Assembly (NCBI GenBank): GCA_035279865.1
Contig: DATEGY010000170.1
Location: forward strand, 1-12,813
Length of the DNA stretch: 12,813 bases
DNA from: 40CM-2-70-7 sp035279865
GTDB taxonomy: Bacteria; Gemmatimonadota; Gemmatimonadetes; Gemmatimonadales; GWC2-71-9
Direction: 5' to 3'
Below the pieces are notes generated by a model. It was not told the DNA's origin and ran no database searches. It saw only the letters and a list, made by a program, of their open reading frames with translations. The translations under genes were made by a program, and so were the position numbers. The stretch's first letter is position 1. Each line of letters opens with the position of its first letter. Below are positions 1 to 7,118 of this stretch, in pieces.

Positions 1-892
1 AGAGGCTCGAGTAACTGAGGATGACGGTGAGCAGGTTGTTGAAATCGTGGGCCACGCCGCCCGCCAGCCTTCCCACCGCTTCGAGCTTCTGGGCCCGGAC
101 CAGCTGGGCCTCGAGCTGGCGCTGCTCGGTGACGTCCCGGACGAAGGTCTCGTAGTACTCGACTTCCCGCGCCGCGTTGCGGATGGCCCGCACCGAGAGC
201 TGGACGGTGATCGGCAGTCCGTCCTTCCGCTTCCAGGTCGCCTCGACTTCGTCGTATTCCCGGTCGCTGTAGGTGTCCCGGTCCACCAGCTCCTTGCGCT
301 GGGCCGGATCCAGGTAGAGATCGGTATTCATGTCCAGGTCGAGCAACTCGGCCGGGGACGGGTAGCCGAGCATGCGGACGAGCGCACTGTTCACCGAGAG
401 GAACCGGCCCCTGGTGTTCGACCGGTAGATGCCGAGGGGAGCGTGTTCGACCAGGGTGGCGTAGCTCGCTTCGGACTCGCGCAGGGCGGCTTCCGCGTGC
501 CGCCGGCCCCGCCGTTCTTCGGCATCGCGCAGCTCGCGGGCGATGGCGGGAAGCAGCCGCTTCCACTGTCCCTTCATCACGTAGTCGTTGGCGCCGGCGC
601 GCATGGCGGCGACCGCCGTTTCCTCGCCGATGGTGCCGGACACAAAGATGAACGGCATGTCGAGACCGCGTTGGCGGATGATGTTGAGGCCGGCGAGGCC
701 CGAGAACTGCGGCATCGAGTAATCGCCGATCACGAGATCCCACGGCTGGCGGTCGAGCGCCGCCGTCAGTTCCGCGGCACTGTCGACACGCACGGTCTCG
801 AGGGCATACCCCCCACGCTCGAGCTCCCGGGTGAGCAGGAACGCGTCGTCTTCAGAGTCTTCTATAAGCAAAAGGCGGAGCTGGACGGTCAT
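1..892 (-). CDS. REC-PAS-histidine kinase, 3' end missing
   Basis: Likely cytoplasmic phosphorelay protein. Translating the reverse complement from the ATG at 892 gives 297 residues with no stop before the window edge. Residues about 6-120 are a receiver domain: acidic pair E11/D12, phospho-acceptor D57 in the VIGDYSMP motif, and the conserved lysine K107. Residues about 140-255 are a PAS domain (APLGIYR, then VNSALVRMLGY, closing with ETFVRDVTEQ). A coiled linker leads to the histidine kinase H-box GGVAHDFNNLL, with H282 as phosphorylation site. The ATP-binding domain lies outside the window; kinases with this H-box often carry a further C-terminal receiver. No membrane segment or signal peptide is seen. 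No alternative in-frame ATG or GTG occurs just upstream, and an AAAGGGGAT stretch about 12 nt before the ATG could serve for ribosome binding. The gene is divergent from a LysR regulator gene. The PAS ligand is unknown. Confidence 0.93.
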   Translation of the reverse strand, partial: MTVQLRLLLIEDSEDDAFLLTRELERGGYALETVRVDSAAELTAALDRQPWDLVIGDYSMPQFSGLAGLNIIRQRGLDMPFIFVSGTIGEETAVAAMRAGANDYVMKGQWKRLLPAIARELRDAEERRGRRHAEAALRESEASYATLVEHAPLGIYRSNTRGRFLSVNSALVRMLGYPSPAELLDLDMNTDLYLDPAQRKELVDRDTYSDREYDEVEATWKRKDGLPITVQLSVRAIRNAAREVEYYETFVRDVTEQRQLEAQLVRAQKLEAVGRLAGGVAHDFNNLLTVILSYSSL

Positions 893-1067
893 CCCGGGAG
901 GTATCCCCTTTGTGCACCAGGTCCTGAAAGGGCTAGATGGCCGCGTGACCCAAGTCTCTGGTCAGGTGCCAACCGTCACACTCCAATACGGATTCCTAAC
1001 ATAGTTTGTGCTGTCAAGTTTATAGAAGAGATTGCACTAATCTTTGTAAGAGATATATAGTATCACT
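893..1067. promoter_or_regulatory. Divergent control region, hybrid kinase / LysR gene
   Basis: This 175-bp gap separates the divergent hybrid kinase and LysR genes. Its right half (about 990-1067) is clearly AT-rich against GC-rich surroundings. On the plus strand TTGCAC (1032-1037) lies 16 nt before TATATA (1054-1059) or 18 nt before TATAGT (1056-1061), a plausible sigma-70 pair. On the minus strand TTACAA and TATAAA (around 1048 and 1022) face the other way, 19 nt apart. Two short dyads overlap these elements: AGATT-N5-AATCT (1029-1043) and GATA-N5-TATC (1052-1064). LysR proteins commonly bind such AT-rich dyads in a divergent promoter and repress their own gene, so these are candidate operators. 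Neither is a perfect T-N11-A box. Promoter and operator calls are inference from motifs. Confidence 0.45.
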
Positions 1068-1994
1068 ATGGAGCTACGACACTTGGCGCATTTTGTCGCG
1101 GTCGCTGAAGAGCGGTCCTTTAGCCGGGCCGCCAAGAGAGTGAACATTGTGCAGTCCGGCCTTTCCGCCTCAATTAAGGCGCTGGAGCATGAGCTGGGCA
1201 TCACCTTGCTGGTGAGGACCACCCGGCGCGTCGATTTGACCGAAGCCGGCCGAGTGTTCCTCGCAGAGGTGCGACGGGTCGAAACCGCACTTCAAGGTGC
1301 ACGCGAGGCTGTGGAAGCGGTTCGCGGCATCCTCCGGGGGACGGTGCAAATCGGGACGATGCAGCGGCTCTCGCCGCTCTTCGACTTTCCGGACGTGCTC
1401 GCGCGGTTTCGTGACGCTCACCCCCGGGTCGAAATCGTACTTCGACAAGGCGCCTCCGGGGTCTTGTTGGCGGACGTGGCGGAAGGGAAGCTCGATTTCG
1501 CATTTCTCGCGCTCGGCGGAGGTGTTCCGCGGGGAATCAGCGTCACACCGCTGGGGGAAGACCCGTTGGTGCTGGCCTGTGCGCTGACCCATCCGATGGC
1601 CAGCCGGCCCCACGTCACGCTCGCAGAGTTGGCGGAGGAGCCGTTCCTCGAGTTCGTACCGCAGACTACGCTGCGGGTCCTCGTCGATCGGGCGTTCGCG
1701 GGGGCGCACATCGAACGGCACATCGCGTTCGAGCTCAACGACGTGCCGACGGTGCTCGATCTGGTGGCCCACGGCCTGGGTGTCTCGGTGCTCCCGCGGT
1801 TCGTGGCCATCGATGCGCGTGGGGTCCGATGCGTACCCATCGAGCCGGCCGTCGGGATGTGGCGCCTGGTGTTGGCACGACGGGACCTGCATCCTCTGGG
1901 GCCGGCGGCGAGGGCGCTCCTGGGATTGATCGTGCCGCGGGCGCCGGGGCAGGAGACGGGCGGGCGGCGCGGGGCGGCCGCACCGAAAATCTGA
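1068..1994 (+). CDS. LysR-family transcriptional regulator
   Basis: DNA-binding regulator of 308 residues, the usual LysR length. Residues 1-60 form the winged helix-turn-helix with the family pattern: SFSRAAKRVN, a second helix around SGLSASIKALEHELG, then RTTRRVDLTEAG. A linker helix (about 61-90) leads to the effector-binding domain (about 91-295), which starts GTVQIGTM. The effector cannot be told from sequence. The ATG at 1068 begins exactly at the conserved MELRHLAHFV N-terminus. No Shine-Dalgarno sequence is well placed before it, and a TATAGT hexamer ends only 6 nt upstream, so the mRNA may be leaderless. The membrane histidine kinase gene follows after 9 nt, suggesting one transcript. 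The usual LysR target would be the divergent hybrid kinase gene, its own operon, or both. Confidence 0.95.
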   Translation: MELRHLAHFVAVAEERSFSRAAKRVNIVQSGLSASIKALEHELGITLLVRTTRRVDLTEAGRVFLAEVRRVETALQGAREAVEAVRGILRGTVQIGTMQRLSPLFDFPDVLARFRDAHPRVEIVLRQGASGVLLADVAEGKLDFAFLALGGGVPRGISVTPLGEDPLVLACALTHPMASRPHVTLAELAEEPFLEFVPQTTLRVLVDRAFAGAHIERHIAFELNDVPTVLDLVAHGLGVSVLPRFVAIDARGVRCVPIEPAVGMWRLVLARRDLHPLGPAARALLGLIVPRAPGQETGGRRGAAAPKI

Positions 1995-2003
1995 GGGGGG
2001 GCA

Positions 2004-3830
2004 ATGCAGGGATCCGGCAGCGGCGTCAAGGTCTCGCTCAGTGTCAAACTCCCGGTCTTGATCGGGGGCCTGCTGGTCGTCGCAGTGGTCGTCTACTCGT
2101 CGATCTCCTATCTGGCGGTGCGGCGGTCGACGGTCAGCATCGCCGGTGCCCGCATCGAATCACTGGCGGATCAGCTCGGCACCCTGTTCCGGCAATCCGG
2201 GACCGCGTTGATCAAGGGGACCCGTGAGGCCGCGGACACCTCGACGATCACGCGATTCCTTGCCAATCCGACTGCGGCCCGCCGTGAGGCCGTGACCACC
2301 CTCCTGCGGCCGAACACGCCGGCCGGGAAGCAGATTGCGTCCGCCCAGATTTTCGATGCCGGCGGGCGCCTGATATTCGCGGTCGGCGATTCGGTCGCGC
2401 AGCGCACGGCCACGGCCGCAACGGCGGATCTGATTGCGGGACTCACCGCCAAGGACTCAGGTGTTGTCAGTCGCTTCGTGGCGGTGGGCGACTCGATGAT
2501 CTACGCGTCCGCCGCCCCGAGTGTCGACCAGGGGCGCCTCCTCGGCTACCTCGTGATCTGGCGTTACCTCACCAGCACGCCGCAGGCGCGGCAACAGCTG
2601 AACCAGCTCATCGGCGCGGGCGCGCATATCTACCTGGGGAACGCGGCCGACAACGTGTGGAGCGATCTCAGTCAGATCGTCGAGCCGCCCCCGGTGGCCG
2701 TGGGCGCCGACACCAGCCTCCTCCGGTATGCACGCCCCGGGCCGGCCGGTGGAGACATGATCGCCGCCGCCCGGGCGATCCGTACGGCCCCGTGGGTGGT
2801 CCTGGTCGAATTCCCGGTCGCGATCGTGCTCACCCCCGCCGCCGCGTTTCTGCGGTACTCCCTGTTGATCGGGGCTGGGATCCTGGGACTGGGCCTCCTG
2901 GTCGCCTGGTGGGCGAGCCGCCGGGTGACCGGGCCGCTCGTGCGCCTGACCCGGACCGCCGAGGAGCTGGCGGGACAGGTATCGCACGCGGCCGGTGAGG
3001 AGGCGCCCGGGGACGAGATCGAGCGGCTGGCCAGCGTGTTCGCCTCGATGGTGAAGCACGTGCGGGAGTCTCAACACGAGCTCGAAACCCGGGTCAAGAC
3101 GCGGACCAACGAGCTCCAGGAGCGGAATGAAGAGCTCGAGTCCTTCGCGTATTCCATCTCCCACGACCTGCGCGCACCCCTGCGGGCGATGGACGGGTTC
3201 AGTCAGGCCCTGCTGGAAGAATACGGCGACAAGCTCGATGCGACGGGCCGGCAGTACGCCGAGCGCGTGAAGGCGGGCGCGCGCCGGATGGACCTCCTGA
3301 TCCGGGATCTCCTGGCCTACAGCAAGATGACCCGCGCCGACATCAAGGTCGGCCCCGTGGAGCTCGACCGGGTGATCCGGAGCGCGCTGGACCAGGTGGA
3401 AGGAGACGCCCGTGCCCGTGGTGCCCGCGTGGTGGTCGAGGATCACATGCCCCGGGTCCTCGGCCACGAGTCGACGTTGACTCAGGTGGTGATGAATCTC
3501 GTGGCGAACGGGATCAAGTTCGTGCCGGCCGGGCGGACGCCGGAGGTGCGAGTCCGGACGGAGGGGCGGGACGGCGTCGTCCGTATCTGGATACTGGACA
3601 ACGGGATCGGCATCCCCCCCGAGTACCACGAGCGGATTTTCCGGGTGTTCGAGCGCCTGCACCGGGTGGACGAGTACCCCGGTACGGGCATCGGGCTCGC
3701 CATCGTGCGGAAGGGCGTCGAACGGATGGGCGGACGGGTGGGGCTCGAATCAGAGCCCGATCGCGGCACCAGCTTCTGGATCGATCTTCCCCGCGTGGAG
3801 GATCAAGCCCGGGTGGCCGCGGCTCCGTAA
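2004..3830 (+). CDS. Membrane sensor histidine kinase
   Basis: Transmembrane sensor kinase of 608 residues. TM1 is at about 14-37, followed by an extracytoplasmic sensor region of roughly 240 residues whose layout resembles Cache-type sensors (fold inferred, ligand unknown). TM2 (about 284-303) leads into a HAMP domain (about 304-355) and a charged coiled coil (about 355-380). The dimerisation domain carries the H-box SISHDLRAPL with phospho-acceptor H387. The ATPase domain shows the N-box (NLVANGIKF, N498/N502; glycine where alanine is common), the D-box DNGIGI (532-537) and the G-box GTGIG (560-564). The dimerisation domain resembles phytochrome-type kinases, but there is no photosensory GAF domain. 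A strong purine-rich ribosome site (GAGGGGGG) precedes the ATG, 9 nt after the LysR stop. No response regulator gene follows. The 3' end overlaps modC, on the other strand, by 28 bp. Confidence 0.95.
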   Translation: MQGSGSGVKVSLSVKLPVLIGGLLVVAVVVYSSISYLAVRRSTVSIAGARIESLADQLGTLFRQSGTALIKGTREAADTSTITRFLANPTAARREAVTTLLRPNTPAGKQIASAQIFDAGGRLIFAVGDSVAQRTATAATADLIAGLTAKDSGVVSRFVAVGDSMIYASAAPSVDQGRLLGYLVIWRYLTSTPQARQQLNQLIGAGAHIYLGNAADNVWSDLSQIVEPPPVAVGADTSLLRYARPGPAGGDMIAAARAIRTAPWVVLVEFPVAIVLTPAAAFLRYSLLIGAGILGLGLLVAWWASRRVTGPLVRLTRTAEELAGQVSHAAGEEAPGDEIERLASVFASMVKHVRESQHELETRVKTRTNELQERNEELESFAYSISHDLRAPLRAMDGFSQALLEEYGDKLDATGRQYAERVKAGARRMDLLIRDLLAYSKMTRADIKVGPVELDRVIRSALDQVEGDARARGARVVVEDHMPRVLGHESTLTQVVMNLVANGIKFVPAGRTPEVRVRTEGRDGVVRIWILDNGIGIPPEYHERIFRVFERLHRVDEYPGTGIGLAIVRKGVERMGGRVGLESEPDRGTSFWIDLPRVEDQARVAAAP

Positions 3831-4906
3831 ACGCTGGTCCCCGTCGCCTTGAAACCGGCGTGAATCCACGCGCCCGCCCGGAGATTCAACGCGGCGGCCG
3901 CGGCGTGGGTCACCTCGGTCACGAGCGGCGGCCGGGTCCTCAGAACGACCCGCACCCGCTCGCCGTCCGGCGGCTGGGGCACCACCTCCGTGACTTCTCC
4001 GTGAAAGATGTTCTGGGCACTTCCCACGGGCGGGGTGAGATAGAGCGTCACGTCCCGCGGGTTCACCGTTACGAACACGTCCCCGCGGAGACCCGGGTCC
4101 GGCACCAGGAGGGACCCTTCTTTCGTCCGGACCCGCACCAGCCCGCCCGCGGATCCGGGATCCTGCACGACCGTGCCGCGGAAGAGATTCACGCCGAGGA
4201 GCGACGCGACATATGAGGAACGGGGCCGGCGGAGCAGGTCTTCCCGGTCCCCCAGCTGCGTCAGCCGTCCTTCTTCCAGGACCGCGATGCGGTCGCCGAA
4301 CAGCAGGGCCTCGACGGGGGCGTGAGTCACGTAGACGGTGGTGCACCCCGCCTCGTCCAGCACGGCTTTCAACTCGCCGCGCACTTCCTGCCGGGTTCGC
4401 TGGTCGAGCGCCGACAGGGGTTCGTCGAGGAGCAGGAGGCGGGGCTTGGGCGCCAGTGCGCGGGCGAGGGCGGCGCGCTGCTGCTGCCCGCCGGAGATCT
4501 CCCGTGGTCTCCGGTCCGCCAGGGGCGTGATGGCCAGCCGGTCCAGCACGCCCGCCACCCGGTCCCGCATATCCCGCCGGCTCCATCCCCTCGCGTCCAG
4601 GCCGAACGCCACGTTTTCCCATACCGTGAGATGCGGGAACAGCGCGTAGTCCTGCCCCACGTAACCGATGGGCCGGGCCCACGGCGGAATCCAGGTGCCT
4701 CCGCTCCGGGCCTCATCGAACCAGGTCTCGCCTCCCAGCGCGATGTGGCCGCGGTCGGGCATCTCCAGTCCGGCGAGCAGACGCAGCAGCGTGGACTTGC
4801 CTGACCCGCTTTCGCCGACCACGACGAGCGTACGGCCTTCCTCCTGCTCGATCTCGACGTCGACCGAGAAGGACGACCGCTCTTTAGCGGCGCGAAGCGT
4901 GAGCAT
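3803..4906 (-). CDS. modC: Molybdate ABC transporter ATP-binding protein ModC
   Basis: ATPase subunit (367 residues) that powers molybdate import through ModB; it acts at the inner face of the membrane. Walker A is GESGSGKST (31-39), Q-loop Q85, signature SGGQQQR (138-144), Walker B LLLLDEP with D161/E162, D-loop SALD (165-168) and H-loop H195. Residues from about 235 to the end form TOBE/Mop-like beta domains, as in ModC proteins, where they can bind oxyanion. The start at 4906 overlaps the end of modB by 23 bp, so translation is probably coupled; only a weak GGA precedes the ATG. The C-terminus overlaps the convergent kinase gene. The THAPVEA stretch after the H-loop differs from the common THDQEEA but keeps the key histidine. 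Tungstate is a possible alternative substrate. Confidence 0.93.
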   Translation of the reverse strand: MLTLRAAKERSSFSVDVEIEQEEGRTLVVVGESGSGKSTLLRLLAGLEMPDRGHIALGGETWFDEARSGGTWIPPWARPIGYVGQDYALFPHLTVWENVAFGLDARGWSRRDMRDRVAGVLDRLAITPLADRRPREISGGQQQRAALARALAPKPRLLLLDEPLSALDQRTRQEVRGELKAVLDEAGCTTVYVTHAPVEALLFGDRIAVLEEGRLTQLGDREDLLRRPRSSYVASLLGVNLFRGTVVQDPGSAGGLVRVRTKEGSLLVPDPGLRGDVFVTVNPRDVTLYLTPPVGSAQNIFHGEVTEVVPQPPDGERVRVVLRTRPPLVTEVTHAAAAALNLRAGAWIHAGFKATGTSVYGAAATRA

Positions 4907-5687
4907 AGATCCGGGTGCCGTGCCAGCCGGTCGAGAACGACCGCAGCGTGAGCAGGAGGGCGAACGAGAAAATCAGGAGAATCACGGACAAGGCGACGGC
5001 CGCCGGGAGGTCCGACTGCAGGGCGATGTACACGGCGAGGGGCAAGGTCTCGGTGCGGCCCGGCAGATTGCCGGCGAACGTGATAGTGGCGCCAAACTCT
5101 CCCAGGGCCCGTGCCCAGGTCATGGCTCCGCCGGCCATGAGCGACGGGAAGGCGAGGGGGAGGAGCACGCGACGGAACGTGTACGGCGGAGTGGCCCCGA
5201 GGGTGACGGCCGCCTCCCGGTACCGGGGCTCTACCTCGCGGAGTCCCGCGGCGGTCGTAGAGACGAAGAAGGGCATCGCCACAAACGCTTCGGCGATCAC
5301 CACCGCCAGGGTGGTGAACGGGATCTGCAGGCCGAGGGCTGAGAGCACGCCGCCGGCGAGCCCGGCACGGCCGAAGGCGAGAAGCAGTCCGACGCCGGCC
5401 ACGGTGGGAGGGATCACCATGGGGAGCTCCACGAGCGTCTCGAGGACCCGGCGGCCCGGGAAGTTACGTGTCGCCAGGATGTAGGCGACCGGGAGGCCGA
5501 ACGCCGCGACGAGCAGGGTGGCGGTGAGGCTGGTGAAGAGCGAGAGCTTGAAGGCCTGGAGGACCAGGGGGCTCGCGGCCCGCCTGATCAGGTCGCCGGG
5601 GGGCACCCGTACCACGAGGGCGACCAGCGGGAGGCCGACGAGCGCCAGAAAGAGCGCGGTGCCGACGGCGACCGCGATCCGCCACAC
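4884..5687 (-). CDS. modB: Molybdate ABC transporter permease ModB
   Basis: Inner-membrane permease (267 residues, a normal ModB length) that forms the molybdate channel as a homodimer. The sequence is mostly hydrophobic, with about six membrane helices beginning at TM1 (about 4-27). The cytoplasmic coupling loop shows the EAA motif of binding-protein-dependent permeases: EAAVTLGATP, then FRRVLLPLAFPSLMAG, followed by the typical ModB stretch WARALGEFGAT. The start shown is a GTG at 5687, 35 nt after the modA stop, with no obvious Shine-Dalgarno. The frame stays open upstream without ATG or GTG, so a rarer start codon giving a slightly longer N-terminus cannot be excluded. It overlaps modC by 23 bp. 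Confidence 0.95.
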   Translation of the reverse strand: MWRIAVAVGTALFLALVGLPLVALVVRVPPGDLIRRAASPLVLQAFKLSLFTSLTATLLVAAFGLPVAYILATRNFPGRRVLETLVELPMVIPPTVAGVGLLLAFGRAGLAGGVLSALGLQIPFTTLAVVIAEAFVAMPFFVSTTAAGLREVEPRYREAAVTLGATPPYTFRRVLLPLAFPSLMAGGAMTWARALGEFGATITFAGNLPGRTETLPLAVYIALQSDLPAAVALSVILLIFSFALLLTLRSFSTGWHGTRIYAHASRR

Positions 5688-5722
5688 CCACAGGCGGGGC
5701 CGGTGGGCGAGCGTCAGCGGGC

Positions 5723-6484
5723 TCAGCGGGAGGCGGGGGTGAGGCCGCGGGCGGCGAGGACCCGCTGCCCGACGTGGGAAAACACCAGCGCGACGAACGC
5801 CGCCGCATCTTCGCGGTCAGGCGCGTGCGCCAGAACCGCGATCGGGTAGTCCGCGATAATGTTCGCGGCGGTGGGGATCCCGATCGTCGAGACGTGATCC
5901 GCGACGCTTCCGGTCACATCCGAGCCGTAGACAATTCCGGCGTCGGCTTCGCCCAGCTGTACCTTGGTCACGACCGACTTCACGTTTTCCTCGTTCGAGA
6001 CGACGTTCGCCCCTACGCGGGTGGCGAAGTCGGCTCCGTACCCCGGCAGCCGGGCCAGGTTGGCCAGCACGACGCGGGCGTACCGCCCCGCCGGCACCGC
6101 CTCGGCGGCCAGCACGATCTTGAGCCTGGGCCGCCCCAGGTCCGCGAGCTCCGTGACGTGTCCGGGGTTGGATGCGGGGATGATCACGATCAGCTGGTTG
6201 TGCGCGAACACTCTGGGCTCGCCGCGCACGCGACCCGAGTCCTTCACCACGCTCATCCAGTGGTCGTCGGCAGAGGCGAAGACGTCGGCGGGGGCGCCCT
6301 GCTGGATCTGGAGGGCGAGAGTCTGGGAACCCGCGAAGCTGAAGGTGACTTTCAGGCCGGGCCGGGCCCGCTCGAGGGAATCACCCAGCGCGGCGAAGGG
6401 CCCCTGCAGCGAGGCCGCGGCGAAGACCGTCAACGTCCGCTGAGCCGGCGCCTGCGCGAGCAAACACAACACGGGGAGGAGCAT
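5723..6484 (-). CDS. modA: Molybdate-binding periplasmic protein ModA
   Basis: Extracytoplasmic solute-binding protein (253 residues) that captures molybdate, or possibly tungstate, and delivers it to ModBC. Family signatures are clear: FAAASLQGPF near the mature N-terminus (ligand serine S25), AGSQTLALQI (S53), GAPADVFASAD, VPAGRYA (130-136), and the GEADAGIVYGSDV segment with ligand tyrosine Y186. The predicted secretion signal is very short (cleavage near APA-Q at about residue 14) and has no basic residue after the initiator Met. An in-frame stop two codons upstream of the ATG at 6484 rules out an N-terminal extension. A GGGAGGGGGG stretch lies about 11 nt before the start and GAGG closer in. 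It is first of the three mod genes; the PepSY-like gene ends 37 nt upstream on the same strand. Confidence 0.95.
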   Translation of the reverse strand: MLLPVLCLLAQAPAQRTLTVFAAASLQGPFAALGDSLERARPGLKVTFSFAGSQTLALQIQQGAPADVFASADDHWMSVVKDSGRVRGEPRVFAHNQLIVIIPASNPGHVTELADLGRPRLKIVLAAEAVPAGRYARVVLANLARLPGYGADFATRVGANVVSNEENVKSVVTKVQLGEADAGIVYGSDVTGSVADHVSTIGIPTAANIIADYPIAVLAHAPDREDAAAFVALVFSHVGQRVLAARGLTPASR

Positions 6485-6521
6485 GCCTCAAGATACCCCC
6501 CTCCCCACTGGGCCGCCCCTG

Positions 6522-6983
6522 CTATTCCTCGTGCGTCAGCGCGGTGCCGTCGGGACCGACCTGCACTTCAGATCGCTTCCCGGCCGTGACGATCGCCGCT
6601 TCGTACGCCACCAGGGTGCCACCCTTGGTGAGGGACTCGACCCCGGTGATGCGGCCCTTGCCCGCCTTCTTCATCAGGGCCGTGCGGACGGGTGCGGGGA
6701 GGGAGTCGAAGGCCACTTGCTGCTCGATTTCGACCACGGTGCCGTCCGCGCTGATGGTCACGTCCCGGGAGCGGCCTGCGATCACCATTTCCACTTCATA
6801 CTGCACACGGCCATGCTCCACCTCGCGGGAATACCCGCGGACAGTGGCACCCTGGCTCTGCGCCTGGGCGGTGGCGCGAACCGCGGCGGGTAAATCGGCC
6901 GCCGTGATCTTCCGTTCCTGCGCCGTCAGTGGGATAGCCGTGAAGGCCAGCAGGATCGCCGTGCCCATCGTCGTTCGGGTCAT
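6522..6983 (-). CDS. Secreted protein with two PepSY-like repeats
   Basis: Small exported protein of 153 residues, biochemical role unknown. Residues 1-22 look like a signal peptide (basic N-terminus, hydrophobic core, cleavage near TAQ-ER). The mature part is two similar units, about 26-90 and 91-153. Each has a short helix (ADLPAAVRATA; DSLPAPVRTAL), beta strands ending in YEVEMVIAG or YEAAIVTAG, then a basic turn and a closing strand with ADGTVVEIE or PDGTALTHE. This layout matches the PepSY-like / beta-lactamase-inhibitor-like family of secreted proteins; the match is from memory. A GGAAG ribosome site sits 5 nt before the ATG at 6983; Met6 is a possible later start. It lies 37 nt upstream of modA on the same strand and may share its transcript. 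A link to molybdate uptake is not established. Confidence 0.75.
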   Translation of the reverse strand: MTRTTMGTAILLAFTAIPLTAQERKITAADLPAAVRATAQAQSQGATVRGYSREVEHGRVQYEVEMVIAGRSRDVTISADGTVVEIEQQVAFDSLPAPVRTALMKKAGKGRITGVESLTKGGTLVAYEAAIVTAGKRSEVQVGPDGTALTHEE

Positions 6984-7009
6984 GAACGCTTCCGGTTGAA
7001 GAGTGGGAC

Positions 7010-7019
7010 GAATCTAGCC
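7010..7019 (-). promoter_or_regulatory. Candidate -10 region for the PepSY-like gene
   Basis: Read on the minus strand this is GGCTAGATTC, with TAGATT as a -10-like hexamer at 7016-7011. Transcription would start near 7004, leaving a short leader of about 20 nt before the ATG at 6983, with the GGAAG ribosome site inside it. No good -35 hexamer is seen 17 nt upstream, so the call is weak. Its near-identical mirror copy lies at 7081-7090 on the other strand. Confidence 0.35.
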
Positions 7020-7080
7020 CGGCCGGCTTTCACGGGGCTGACGGCGTGCCGCGAGCAGTCAGATTCCCGTAAGGCGGCGG

Positions 7081-7090
7081 GGCTAGACTT
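7081..7090 (+). promoter_or_regulatory. Candidate -10 region for the YncE-like gene
   Basis: GGCTAGACTT contains TAGACT (7084-7089) as a -10-like hexamer. A start near 7096 would leave a leader of about 23 nt before the ATG at 7119, containing the GGAG ribosome site. No convincing -35 element is visible. It mirrors the minus-strand GGCTAGATTC at 7010-7019, so the divergent pair may share a promoter type or a regulator. Confidence 0.35.
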
Positions 7091-7118
7091 CCCCTCCCAC
7101 CATTACTGTGGAGCACCG

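Noticed and set aside
1012..1017. Perfect minus-strand TTGACA as a -35 box for the hybrid kinase gene
   Set aside because: No acceptable -10 hexamer is found 16-18 nt downstream; the sequence there reads GAATCC or AATCCG. It may be chance in an AT-rich patch.
47..1060. Plus-strand open frame of 337 codons
   Set aside because: It is antisense to the REC-PAS-kinase gene, whose minus-strand translation shows clear receiver, PAS and H-box motifs. The plus-strand product has no recognisable domain.
2457..3662. Minus-strand open frame of 401 codons
   Set aside because: It lies antisense to the sensor kinase HAMP, HisKA and ATPase region. The product is rich in His, Pro, Arg and Gly without domain character, as expected of the antisense frame of a GC-rich gene.
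3803..3830. Rho-independent terminator between the kinase and modC genes
   Set aside because: The genes overlap and I see no stem followed by a T-run in either direction.
6430..6484. ModA as a lipoprotein, because of the cysteine at residue 7
   Set aside because: The residues before the cysteine (PVL) do not fit a lipobox, which needs a small residue at -1, and the cysteine lies too early in the signal.
6996..7118. Longer N-terminus for the propeller protein, starting at the ATG at 6996
   Set aside because: It would put 41 unrelated residues before a perfect signal peptide and would cover the likely promoter. The ATG at 7119 has a good ribosome site.
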